From Aspidapion aeneum (taxonomy: Eukaryota > Arthropoda > Insecta > Coleoptera > Brentidae): a DNA stretch of 64,000 nt. Positions 22,673 to 33,300 of the stretch are shown piece by piece. The stretch's first letter is position 1. Each line of letters opens with the position of its first letter. The DNA lies in NCBI GenBank assembly GCA_963576565.1, contig OY755044.1, positions 50,909,847 through 50,973,846 on the forward strand, read 5' to 3'. The translations under genes and the position numbers were made by a program. The notes under the pieces are model-generated. The model searched no databases, was not told the DNA's origin, and was given only the letters and a program-made list of their open reading frames with translations.

Positions 22673-24040
22673 TTAATCGGAGAGGTCCGCTGCCGACTTA
22701 AGGTCTTTGGCATGCCAACTCCCTGGCAGTACTTTACCCGATGGTTCCTGAAGCTCAAATACCCATGGAGAAATTTTATTCCTAATCACATAAGGACCAA
22801 CGAATTTCGGTGCTAACTTCTTCGAGAAAAACTTCGCAGCATCTGACAACACATAGTTCTTCTTCCAAACACGCTGACCCACAACAAAGTTGGGTACCCT
22901 TGTACGCAAATTATACTGAACTACGTTTTTCTCTCCTGCCACCTCTAACCTTCTCTTAACATCAGCATAGAGCTTCCGGAAACCTTCGTTCTTACTTTCA
23001 GCTGCGGATTGTACACCATTCTCTTCAGATAACAAAACTGGGTTGGAGTAATCTTTTCCTGATAAACACATATTCCTACCAAAATTAACAAAGAAAGGAG
23101 ACATCCTGGTTGTCTCATGGGTTGCGGTATGAATCGCGCAGGCAAGTTTATGTATTTGTTCGTCCCACTTCCTGCGGTTGTCTTTCACATAACAACATAA
23201 CATGGTTTTTAACGTACGATTCGTCCTTTCTGTTGGATTTACTCTGGGGTGATAATACGGATTATACTGAATTTTAACCTGATAACTCTCAGCAAAACGC
23301 TTAAACTCATTACTTTTGTACTGAGGGCCATTATCACAAAGTATCAAACGGGGTACTCCGAATACCATAAATACTTGCTCCTCAAGATGCTGGACAACTG
23401 CTTGAGTAGGGGCTGTTCGCATTGGAAAAACTAAGGAAAACTTACTCAAATAGTCCGTAACGACGAGAATCCAGCAATTACCCTTTGTTGAACGAGGTAG
23501 AGGGCCACATAAATCCGTCGAAATAATTTCCCAAGGACGAGTTGGTTTTGGGTGAGATATCATCTGATCAGATACACCTTGTGTATCACCTTTGTGAGCT
23601 GCACAGACAAAGCATTTCTTTACAAAAGTTGCCACGTCCTGGCGCATTTTTGGCCAATAATACTTTTCTGCCAGTCTGTGGAAGGTTTTATACACACCCA
23701 TATGTCCTGCGGTAGGAGGATCGTGAGCTTCTCCAACAATTTTACGCCTATGATCCTTGGGGACTACCTCTTTCCAATATTCGTTAGATGGTGAAAGTTG
23801 CGGGTATTCTTGTTTGACATATTTATACAACTTATTATCAGTGTATATCCAATTCATAAATTTTAACGGTGATTCTACGACCCTCTTTACCATCTTTTGG
23901 TACCATCGATCTTTAATTGCTGTTGAAACGTCTCTGGGCTGCGAAATTGTATCAATCATAGGTACTGCACGAGACAACATGTCCGGGACAACTAAATCTT
24001 TCCCTTTCCGATGGATTACTTCAAAGTCATATTGCTGCAT
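22673..24040 (-). CDS. Gypsy-A integrase (C-terminal part of pol)
   Basis: A frame of 455 codons. The start [20 protein letters not shown] is the RNase H/integrase linker, so this is the tail of a longer polyprotein, cut off by a frame break at a poly-A tract. The zinc-binding HHCC domain is visible (H106, H113, C143, C146). The catalytic core has ISTDLCGP (D176), ILCDNGPQ (D236) and NPTERTNR (E271). The C-terminus has a GPY/F-like module, KFVGPYVI. All catalytic residues are present. The product would insert element cDNA into the genome. Confidence 0.88.
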   Translation of the reverse strand: MQQYDFEVIHRKGKDLVVPDMLSRAVPMIDTISQPRDVSTAIKDRWYQKMVKRVVESPLKFMNWIYTDNKLYKYVKQEYPQLSPSNEYWKEVVPKDHRRKIVGEAHDPPTAGHMGVYKTFHRLAEKYYWPKMRQDVATFVKKCFVCAAHKGDTQGVSDQMISHPKPTRPWEIISTDLCGPLPRSTKGNCWILVVTDYLSKFSLVFPMRTAPTQAVVQHLEEQVFMVFGVPRLILCDNGPQYKSNEFKRFAESYQVKIQYNPYYHPRVNPTERTNRTLKTMLCCYVKDNRRKWDEQIHKLACAIHTATHETTRMSPFFVNFGRNMCLSGKDYSNPVLLSEENGVQSAAESKNEGFRKLYADVKRRLEVAGEKNVVQYNLRTRVPNFVVGQRVWKKNYVLSDAAKFFSKKLAPKFVGPYVIRNKISPWVFELQEPSGKVLPGSWHAKDLKSAADLSD

Positions 24041-24480
24041 TTTTTTTTACAGACCAACGAGCAAGTCTTCCACTGGGCTCTTTTAAGCTATGAAGCCATT
24101 TTAAACTAAAATGATCTGTTATGACCTTAAATGAGATGCCCTCAATATATGGCCGGAGCTTCTCTATCGCCCAAACCAATGCCAAACATTCTCACTCGGT
24201 GGTCGTGTAAACACGTTCTTGCTTAGTCAAAGATCGACTCAAATAGCATATGACTTTGTCTCCTTCAGGATAAGGCTGCGTTAAACATGCTCCTATTCCA
24301 TATCCTGATGCGTCTGTTTGAATGACAAATTCTTTGGTATAATCTGGACATGTAAGAATCGGTGCAGTCACTAAAAGTTCCTTAATCTTAATAAATGCTT
24401 TTTCGCAGTCTGGAGTCCAATCGAACTTTTGATTTTTCTTAGTTAGAGCTGTAATTGGAGCTATTGTCGCTAAAAATTCT
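24041..24480 (-). pseudogene. Gypsy-A RNase H region of pol
   Basis: Minus-strand frames contain FDWTPDCEKAFIKIKELL, the RNase H start FVIQTDASGYGIGACLTQPY, CYLSRSLTKQERVYTT and [12 protein letters not shown]. An in-frame stop lies near 24195, and a frame break lies at the A/T tract near 24041, which separates it from integrase. The upstream part (from 24368) belongs to copy A of the internal triplication. Confidence 0.75.
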
Positions 24481-24616
24481 CTATGAAACGTCTATACCAG
24501 GAAATTGTACCTACAACTCTACGAATTTCTCTAACAGTTCTTGGCCTCTGGAGCTCTAACATGATTCTAATTTTATTAGGGTCAACTCGGATGCCTCGAC
24601 GGTCCACTACGAAACC

Positions 24617-25338
24617 TTAATAAGTCATTTCTGGCCTACACAGTTGGCATTTTTCCCAACTTACCGTTATCTTTGCATTCTGCAATCTTCGTAGGACTTC
24701 CTCAAGAATTCTAAGATGTTCAGAAAAGCTCTGTGTGACAATTACGAGGTCATCGAGATATACGTACACGTAGGGGTCTAAATCGTTTCCTATGATGCTA
24801 TCTATGAGTCTCTGCCAAGTTGTAGGTGCATTATGAAGACCAAATGGTAAACGCTTAAATTGGAAGAGACCTCGTCGACAGATGAATGCTGTTAGTGGCT
24901 TCGATGATTCTTCCATTGGTACTTGCCAATAAGCATCTTTACGAGCATGACTTATCACATAATCTAAAACGTACGTTAGCCTATCGGTCGATGCTTGTTC
25001 AGGCTGACTCGAAGGTCGACCACCTACGAGCGCCTGGGTCCGTTTCCCTGACGATTACAATTACGACATTCTCTGACTGTTACCCCTGCCTGACCACACG
25101 AATAACACTGCTTACCTCTAGGTAATGCGCACCCGATCGCCATGTGCCCTGTTTCGTTGCATCTATAACAAACAACGTCCCTATTCGCCCTACCAGATCC
25201 AACACCCTGTGGTGGTTGTCCATCTCTGTCATTTACACTAGACTGACCACTAGCTGGTTGCTGTCTGTCTCTATCAGCTCTAGCAGCGAAACTTCTTGCT
25301 GGCTGCTGCCTATCTCTGTTAAATCTATTATCAGTCAC
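24617..25338 (-). pseudogene. Gypsy-A copy A: gag zinc-knuckle fragment and truncated RT
   Basis: The gag end (25338-25024) has CYRCNETGHMAIGC and CYSCGQAGVTVREC. It is followed after the deletion by an RT piece (24958-24617) starting AYWQVPMEESSKPL and containing YVYLDDLVIVTQSF. The protease and the RT N-terminus are missing, so this copy cannot encode a working enzyme. Confidence 0.8.
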
Positions 25339-25623
25339 TAAAAGTTCCTTAATCTTAATAAATGCTTTTTCGCAGTCTGGAGTTCAATCGAACTTTTGAT
25401 TTTTCTTAGTTAGAGCTGTAATTGGAGCTATTATCGCTGAAAAATTCTCTATGAAACGTCTATACCAGGAAATTGTACCTACAACTCTACGAACTTCTCT
25501 GACAGTTCTTGGCCTCTGGAGCTCTAACATGGCTCTAATTTTATTAGGGTCAACTCGGATGCCTCGACGGTCCACTGCGAAACCTAAATAAGTCATTTCT
25601 GGCCTACACAGTTGGCATTTTTC

Positions 25624-26718
25624 TCAACTTACCGTTATCTTTGCATTCTGCAATCTTCGTAGGACTTCCTCAAGAATTCTAAGATGTTCAGAAAAGCTCT
25701 GTGTGACCATTATGAGGTCATCGAGATATACGTACACGTAGGGGTCTAAATCGTTTCCTATGATGCTATCTATGAGTCTCTGCCAAGTTGCAGGTGCATT
25801 ATGAAGGCCAAATGGTAAACGCTTAAATTGGAAGAGACCTCGTCGACAGATGAATGCTGTTAGTGGCTTCGATGATTCTTCCATTGGTACTTGCCAATAA
25901 GCGCTTTTGATATCTAAAGTTGACAAGTATTTAGCATCTTTCAACTTGTCAAGAGTCTCGGATACGAGTGGTAAAGGATAACTATCACGCGCCGTCACTG
26001 AGTTCAATTTGCGGTAGTCTACGCAGAACCGATATTTCTTTGTGTTTTTCCTTTGTACCATTACCACTGGTGAAGCCCATGAACTACTACTACGTTCTGT
26101 TACATCCATTTTCAGCATTTCGTCGATCTTGTCATCAATAAATTTTTGAATGACCGGTGAGACCTTATATGAACGTTGTCTTATCGGTGTTGCATCTGTT
26201 GTAATCTTATGCTCTACCCTGTCTGTACTTCCTAGTGAGTCACCCATAATAGTCTTATATTTAACGACCAATTCCTCTCGTCGTTCTGATTCATAAGGTG
26301 TAAGAGTTGTTTGTTGGTCTGATGTTTCTAAAGAACAAATCACATCTTTATTATCGGCAAAGTGCCACTCATTAGTACTTAAGTTCGGTACTATCCCCAT
26401 CGAAATCCAAAAATCTAATCCCAAAATCAAAGTGTGCGGCAACTCAGGAACGACGACGACCTCTATTAACCTAAATTTATCCTGAACTCGCATAGGAAGC
26501 TGCACTGTCCCAATACTACTCGTGCTTTGACCATTTGCCACAATACAACTCGTCTTCTTTGTCGTATCAAGTGAAAAACCAAACCTCTCGATGATTGACC
26601 AACCATGATTCCCTAAAAAGGTACGTGAAGCCCCGGAATCCAACAAACCTAATAACTTATTTCCGAGCACATTCACTTCTAAATAAGGCCTTTCATCTTT
26701 ACGAGCATGACTTATCAC
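25624..26718 (-). CDS. Gypsy-A copy B: protease and reverse transcriptase
   Basis: A frame of 364 codons. The start MISHARKDERPYLEVNVLG leads into the aspartic protease motif LLDSGASRTFLG and HTLILGLDF. RT blocks follow: SSWASPVVMVQRK, RFCVDYRKLN, LDIKSAYWQVP, FKRLPFGLHNAPATW and the catalytic YVYLDDLIMV. It closes at the copy-specific TTTTTCTC tract where copy C differs by one base. The RT continues in a second frame (25596-25384). Domain order is intact, but upstream gag in this unit is only a fragment. Confidence 0.85.
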   Translation of the reverse strand: MISHARKDERPYLEVNVLGNKLLGLLDSGASRTFLGNHGWSIIERFGFSLDTTKKTSCIVANGQSTSSIGTVQLPMRVQDKFRLIEVVVVPELPHTLILGLDFWISMGIVPNLSTNEWHFADNKDVICSLETSDQQTTLTPYESERREELVVKYKTIMGDSLGSTDRVEHKITTDATPIRQRSYKVSPVIQKFIDDKIDEMLKMDVTERSSSSWASPVVMVQRKNTKKYRFCVDYRKLNSVTARDSYPLPLVSETLDKLKDAKYLSTLDIKSAYWQVPMEESSKPLTAFICRRGLFQFKRLPFGLHNAPATWQRLIDSIIGNDLDPYVYVYLDDLIMVTQSFSEHLRILEEVLRRLQNAKITVS

Positions 26719-26783
26719 ATAATCTAAAACGTACGTTAGCCTATCGGTCGATGCTTGTTCAGGCTGACTCGAAGGTCGACCAC

Positions 26784-27386
26784 CTACGAGCGCCTGGGTC
26801 CGTTTCCCTGACGATTACAATTACGACATTCTCTGACTGTTACCCCTGCCTGACCACACGAATAACACTGCTTACCTCTAGGTAATGCGCACCCGATCGC
26901 CATGTGCCCTGTTTCGTTGCATCTATAACAAACAACGTCCCTATTCGCCCTACCAGATCCAACACCCTGTGGTGGTTGTCCATCTCTGTCATTTACACTA
27001 GACTGACCACTAGCTGGTTGCTGTCTGTCTCTATCAGCTCTAGCAGCGAAACTGCTTGCTGGCTGCTGCCTATCTCTGTTAAATCTATTATCAGTCACTA
27101 AAAGTTCCTTAATCTTAATAAATGCTTTTTCGCAGTCTGGAGTCCAATCGAACTTTTGATTTTTCTTAGTTAGAGCTGTAATTGGAGCTATTATCGCTGA
27201 AAAATTCTCTATGAAACGTCTATACCAGGAAATTGTACCTACAACTCTACGAACTTCTCTGACAGTTCTTGGCCTCTGGAGCTCTAACATGGCTCTAATT
27301 TTATTAGGGTCAACTCGGATGCCTCGACGGTCCACTACGAAACCTAAATAAGTCATTTCTGGCCTACACAGTTGGCATTTTCCCAA
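26784..27386 (-). pseudogene. Gypsy-A copy B/C junction ORF: RT tail fused to gag zinc knuckle
   Basis: A chimeric frame of 200 codons made by the tandem duplication. Its first half is the RT thumb/connection (CQLCRPEMTYLGFVVDRRGI, SWYRRFIENFSA, KAFIKIKELLVT). It then passes through the duplication joint into gag (DNRFNRDRQQPAS, CYRCNETGHMAIGC). It is an artefact of the rearrangement, yet open throughout. Confidence 0.85.
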
Positions 27387-28471
27387 CTTACCGTTATCTT
27401 TGCATTCTGCAATCTTCGTAGGACTTCCTCAAGAATTCTAAGATGTTCAGAAAAGCTCTGTGTGACAATTACGAGGTCATCGAGATATACGTACACGTAG
27501 GGGTCTAAATCGTTTCCTATGATGCTATCTATGAGTCTCTGCCAAGTTGTTGGTGCATTATGAAGACCAAATGGTAAACGCTTAAATTGGAAGAGACCTC
27601 GTCGACAGATGAATGCTGTTAGTGGCTTCGATGATTCTTCCATTGGTACTTGCCAATAAGCGCTTTTGATATCTAAAGTTGACAAGTATTTAGCATCTTT
27701 CAACTTGTCAAGAGTCTCGGATACGAGTGGTAAAGGATAACTATCACGCGCCGTCACTGAGTTCAATTTGCGGTAGTCTACGCAGAACCGATATTTCTTT
27801 GTGTTTTTCTTTTGTACCATTACCACTGGTGAAGCCCATGAACTACTACTACGTTCTATTACATCCATTTTCAGCATTTCGTCAATCTCGTCATCAATAA
27901 GTTTTTGAATGACCGGTGAGACCTTATATGAACGTTGTCTTATCGGTGCTGCATCTGTTGTAATCTTATGCTCTACCCTGTCTGTACATCCTAGTGAGTC
28001 ACCCATAATAGTCTTATATTTAACGACCAATTCCTCTAGTCGTTCTGATTCATAAGGTGTAAGAGTTGTTTGTTGGTCTGATGTTTCTAAAGAACAAATC
28101 ACATCTTTATTATCGGCAAAGTGCCACTCATTAGTACTTAAGTTCGGTACTATCCCCATCGAAATCCAAAAATCTAATCCCAAAATCAAAGTGTGCGGCA
28201 ACTCAGGAACGACGACGACCTCTATTAACCTAAATTTATCCTGAACTCGCATAGGAAGCTGCACTGTCCCAATACTACTCGTGCTTTGACCATTTGCCAC
28301 AATACAACTCGTCTTCTTTGTCGTATCAAGTGAAAAACCAAACCTCTCGATGATTGACCAACCATGATTCCCTAAAAAGGTACGTGAAGCCCCGGAATCC
28401 AACAATAACTTATTTCCGAGCACATCCACTTCTAAATAAGGCCTTTCATCTTTACGAGCATGACTTATCAC
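27353..28471 (-). CDS. Gypsy-A copy C: protease and reverse transcriptase
   Basis: A frame of 372 codons, the unit directly joined to the real gag. It has the protease motif LLDSGASRTFLG (with two residues fewer before it than copy B), HTLILGLDFWISMG, RFCVDYRKLNSVTARDSYPL, LDIKSAYWQVP, LPFGLHNAPTTWQ and YVYLDDLVIVTQSF. The product would mature Gag-Pol and copy RNA into cDNA. The frame ends just after KITVSWENANC and the RT continues in the junction ORF. Confidence 0.87.
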   Translation of the reverse strand: MISHARKDERPYLEVDVLGNKLLLDSGASRTFLGNHGWSIIERFGFSLDTTKKTSCIVANGQSTSSIGTVQLPMRVQDKFRLIEVVVVPELPHTLILGLDFWISMGIVPNLSTNEWHFADNKDVICSLETSDQQTTLTPYESERLEELVVKYKTIMGDSLGCTDRVEHKITTDAAPIRQRSYKVSPVIQKLIDDEIDEMLKMDVIERSSSSWASPVVMVQKKNTKKYRFCVDYRKLNSVTARDSYPLPLVSETLDKLKDAKYLSTLDIKSAYWQVPMEESSKPLTAFICRRGLFQFKRLPFGLHNAPTTWQRLIDSIIGNDLDPYVYVYLDDLVIVTQSFSEHLRILEEVLRRLQNAKITVSWENANCVGQK

Positions 28472-28536
28472 ATAATCTAAAACGTACGTTAGCCTATCGG
28501 TCGATGCTTGTTCAGGCTGACTCGAAGGTCGACCAC

Positions 28537-30311
28537 CTACGAGCGCCTGGGTCCGTTTCCCTGACGATTACAATTACGACATTCTCTGACTGTTACCCCT
28601 GCCTGACCACACGAATAACACTGCTTACCTCTAGGTAATGCGCACCCGATCGCCATGTGCACTGTTTCGTTGCATCTATAACAAACAACGTCCCTATTCG
28701 CCCTACCAGATCCAACACCCTGTGGTGGTTGTCCATCTCTGTCATTTACACTAGACTGACCACTAGCTGGTTGCTGTCTGTCTCTATCAGCTCTAGCAGC
28801 GAAACTGCTTGCTGGCTGCTGCCTATCTCTGTTAAATCTATTATCAGGAATATTCAAATTCTGTTGATTTGATGTCCCGGCACCTGATATTTGAATTGCA
28901 TCAACCCCTGTTGGAAAATCGTCAAAATCGCTCTCTACGTCAACGTAGGCCAAGTCAGGTTCAATAGATTGGTTTCTTCTAGGAGTAAAATTCTCCTCCT
29001 CTAACCCATATCTCTGGTCTATTCTACGACACAAATCTTTTAAATGTGATAGGCTATTGACCTCAGTAGCAATCAACCCTTTCTTATAAATGTCCGCGAT
29101 ATTTCTGAAGACGATAGCTAATTTCGCCTCTTCAGAAACAGGACAGCCAAGTCTTTGGAAATACGTGTTCATGACAGCAATATAGGTCCCTATAGACTCT
29201 CCAGGGCCTTGTTTACGTTTTTGGATCTCCTTCAATAGCTTCTCGCCATATGAAGAAGGAAGATACTCTGCCATGAACCTCTGTTCCAGCTGTTTCCATG
29301 TATGAACTTCTCTACGAACATCTTTATAAAAAGTATAGGCTGACTTTGATCAATGCCTGAGTTCAGTAGAACCTTTTTACTAACTCCTCTAGCCTGACTC
29401 AACTCGTCCACTCTCTCAAAAAATGCGGTGACGGAGATTGTACCCCTCTCGCCTGTAAACTTTAAGTTCCACTTATGCGGAGGTACAGGTGCAACATGAT
29501 ATGAAGTACCAGGATCACTTGACATTGGTACTGGCGACGAACAAGAAAATGGTCGTGACTGAGCAATTGGTGCAATGCTACTTTGGAGGGCAGCTAGACT
29601 CAAAGGAACGGTGATAATGAAAAGCTGATGCACCGTCATTCTGGATCGGCATAGGGAGTGGTGCTTGTACTGATGTTTGAGTTGGGTTCGTAAGCACTTG
29701 CATTTGCAATGGAGCATTGACCGACGGTTGATTTGTGGGCTGTTGAGCTGTTCTTTGTGTGCTCGAATGCTGTGGTTGCGGGAGTTGAGACTGGCTGGGA
29801 ATGTTGCCAACATTTGTCGAGTGATCTGAGCTTCGACTCGTTGATTGGGTTTCAGATGCTTCATCATCATCTGAGGTCACGCCAACTCTTAATAAATCTG
29901 TTGCTTGGCTCTGCAACCTCCCAATCAAACTCAAGGTTTCCGCAACCAGTATGCCTTTGGTTTGACTTTCTTCAAAGACGGATTCATGTTATTTATCCTG
30001 GCTAACACATGTTCCAACCTTACAGCGATTTTTCTAAACTCTCCCCCTTTGCTCGTACCAGAGAACTTCTCTACCAGCGGTACTAGACTATCAAGCTTCT
30101 TCATGCAGCTAAAAGCATCCTGGCCAAATTTAAAGGGATACGGAGGGTATCTCATACTTCCATCGGTCCTTTCTCTCTGTCTAATCAGTATGAGCTCTTG
30201 CTTCATCTCTTCCACCGATCCAATGGCTATGCCTCTCCATGTTAATTCATAGATTAACTCGTCCTTGACTAAGTACCTTATGTCAGACAACCGACTCAAA
30301 GAAATAGCCAT
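28537..30311 (-). pseudogene. Gypsy-A gag, frameshifted
   Basis: ATG at 30311 begins MAISLSRLSDIRYLVKDEL. The frame breaks near 29931. A Gln/Pro/Ser-rich linker follows (29934-29578), then the capsid region (KWNLKFTGERGTISVTAFFE, near 29470-29400), another shift near 29345, and the frame 29274-28537 with FMAEYLPSSYGEKLL, GESIGTYIAVMNTYFQRLGC and the nucleocapsid knuckles CYRCNETVHMAIGC and CYSCGQAGVTVREC. The second knuckle has Val where His is expected, in all three unit copies. Gag packages the RNA into virus-like particles. Confidence 0.8.
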
Positions 30312-33300
30312 GGTGCCTTTTATATTAAAACTTTAAACTTTAAAACTCTTAATTATACCTCCCAATTATAAAACTAAACCACGCAATAACAAACACAAAG
30401 TTCACTTTAAATTCACCAGTGAAAATCACTATAAATTTTCTCACAAATGTAGAAAATATAAAACTTAAATACGGGCAGACGCGAACAAAACCGAAAAACA
30501 CCTGGGCAGTAAGAAAAAAAAATTGATTTGTATTTAAAAATGTAATCATAGTTTATATTAATTATTTGTACAACCAACTATGACGTCCAACCTTGCAGAG
30601 AGAAATAACTACTTAAATCCTAAATTAGAATTAACAAGTAGCCATAAAAAAAAGTAAAAAAATAAAAGAGAGACGAGAGTTTTGGCAGTGTTCAGGTCTT
30701 ATGTTCCACTCCTGCGTGAGTAAAACCCAAAAAAAAATAATTGCGCTTATCCTAGCTGAACTGGAAAAAAATTAAAGTTAAGTGATGATTGTTTACCTCA
30801 GCAACCGAATAGGTAAATTAATCCCTAAATGGAACGTACAACAGACTAACTATAACAAAAATCCCAAAGCTGTTGTACACAGTTAACGCTAGGGTATACT
30901 CCGGCTATTGCAGAACGGCTCCACTAATAAACTCCAAAAAAAAACCCAAATCGCCGTATACAATGATTTTTCTAAAAAGAATAAATCAAAACCCACTTTA
31001 ACCTGCTTACCTATTCTGAGTTTACACGAAACATGCATTGCTTAAGACAAAATCATCCCTTAATATATAAGTGAACGCAATAAACATCGGAACAGATGTT
31101 CATGTTATAGAAATCGTAAAATATGCTCAATTAAAAAAAATCCGCTCGCTAAAATTGCGTCGAATTAGATTAGTAAGGATGTTGTGTGTAATTCAAAAAA
31201 AAAATTTGAAAAAAAAATTACCGATGGTATTAAAAAAATTTATACAAATAACGTCTTGGTAGGACTGCAACTCTCTAATAATCGTTAAAATGAAATTCCC
31301 AAAATTTTAAACTAAATTGATGCAAACCATGGTCAAGAAGACCCTAGGATCGTACCGGAAGGTGTCCAAAAAAAAAATTTAAAAATAAAATTTTTTTGCT
31401 GTCGACTACAGTAGCCCAATAATAAAAAAAATTAATTAGTGGCTCACTAAAATTTTCAAAATATTACTCTACCCTGGTTTGGAGTAGGGAGAAAAAAAAA
31501 TTAACAAATGATGATAGGTTGTTAAAACGCGAGGGTTCGAAATGAAATTATATTTTGATTCAGAAAAAAAAAATATTTAAATAAACTGGTAAAAGAATTG
31601 TAGGGCGAAGTACTACTATGCAGCAAAAAAAGAAAATTTTCCAACAAGAAAATCAAGTTTCCTTCCAAAAAAAAATAGTAGAAAAAAAAAATATTTAAAA
31701 AATATTTAAAAAAAATTTTTTTTAAACGTTTAAGTGGGGTCGCAGCTCCTATTAACGATTTTAAGAGAATTAAAATAAAATTAGCACTATAAAAATCTTT
31801 ATAGAGATATGTTATGCAACAGTCTCAGTTCTTTCCCTTTAAAAACTGTTGTAGATTCCCTTTCCTCTCCCAAAACTGTGTGAATGTGAAAAGTGAATAA
31901 GCTAAAAAAAATTAATTTATTATCCGGAAGAAAAAATTGTTGGGAATTAAATTTACTTAAAAATCATAAGGTATAAAAAGTCGTAATCGCAAAAGAACCA
32001 ATCAGTTTAGGAAAAGAAAAAAAGTATTTATGTTCCAAAAAAACAACCGATGTTAGTGTATTTGTTTAAAATTATTACTTAAGGAAATAAGCAACGTTAG
32101 TACTTATTTACTGTACCACTATAATGTGAAGAACCTTTGCACTCAACTCCGTAAAGAATTATCTTGTGTGCACTTTCAAAAAAACAAATATGAAAACAAT
32201 TTCAAGGTTCACCTATAAGAACGTTGTAAAAAGTGTCTTTACACACAACATCTATTAAAAAAAAAAATTTTTTTTACTGCTTAATGCATTCTCAGATTTC
32301 TATTCCTGGAGTTCACGAGATATACAATTAAGTTGGGCCCTCTCCACAACTATTAGTCAAAGCAAAATTACCAAATGTCCAAGGGCTAATGAGACCCTAT
32401 CACTTACAAATGACATTTTGAAATGAAACAGTTGGGAATAATCCTGCGTAAAAACCAGACAACAAAAATCAAGAAGCCAAAACTATTACATTAATTTTAA
32501 AAGAGCATAATAACCTCCCGGCCCCGAATAAACTTTTGTTATAACAAAACTCGGCCTAAAACCAAAAACCTTTTTATTAGACATTTCCCCTATTTCCTAA
32601 GTATAATGTCAATAAACCCAAAAACTTGTGATTTCCATTCCAATCCCATCTGGACCCTATATACTTTTCAAACGGTTAAACGCCCACAGGCGAAACAATA
32701 TCTTATTTCAAAGAAAGGGTGAAGATATTTTGAAGCACCCTGTGAAAATAGGACACTATTATGGAAAATTGTTCAGATCAGTGTTCTTACTAATTTTTAA
32801 CCTAAATATATCTAGTTCCCTCATGTGCATGTTACTATTTTAATTCCTATCATAACTAAACAGATCACAAAAATTGTCTTTCTCCGCAAATCTGCAAGGT
32901 CCTGGAAGATGTGAGATTCAGCCTGTAGGCCAAATTTAGTTGTATTTTAATTTAGCGAAAACAGAAGTTGCGAAATCCTAAAAAGATTAGCAGGAAGTCC
33001 TCGTTCCTCGATTTCTACACTCCGAACCAAACATTTTTTCCATTTCCACCTAGCTCGCGGGAGGAAAACCCCTAATTATTGCAATACAAAAGGTACTACT
33101 ATCATATTATGCATAACAAAAACAAGTATATGCCCTCACCATTGTTTAGTCGCATCAAAGAAAACCTATTGTTTTTAAATTTATTCTTAGGTTGAAATCT
33201 TTTTTTTAGAAATCAATGATCTTAAATTTATTGTTTAACCTGAACACTTTCCCATTTATTCCACAAAAGTGTATTGTAATTTAAAAATTTGCTTTAATAT

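Larger units (their letters stand above)
24368..28847 (-). repeat. internal tandem triplication in Gypsy-A (gag zinc knuckle-PR-RT)
   Basis: Three direct units run 24368-25334 (967 bp), 25335-27094 (1760 bp) and 27095-28847 (1753 bp). Each runs, on the coding strand, from the end of gag into RT. The junctions read ATTATCAG|TCACTAAAAG, with CAG shared by both parental ends (24365-24367 and 28845-28847), a microhomology junction. The first unit has lost about 790 bp between protease and RT (AATAAGC joined to ATCTTTACG). Units two and three differ by a 6-base and a 1-base indel plus scattered substitutions. Confidence 0.92.

Noticed and set aside
24886..28872. Plus-strand frames such as 25144-25341, 26904-27101 and 28657-28872
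   Set aside because: They repeat with the triplication and are exact shadows of gag and protease on the minus strand.
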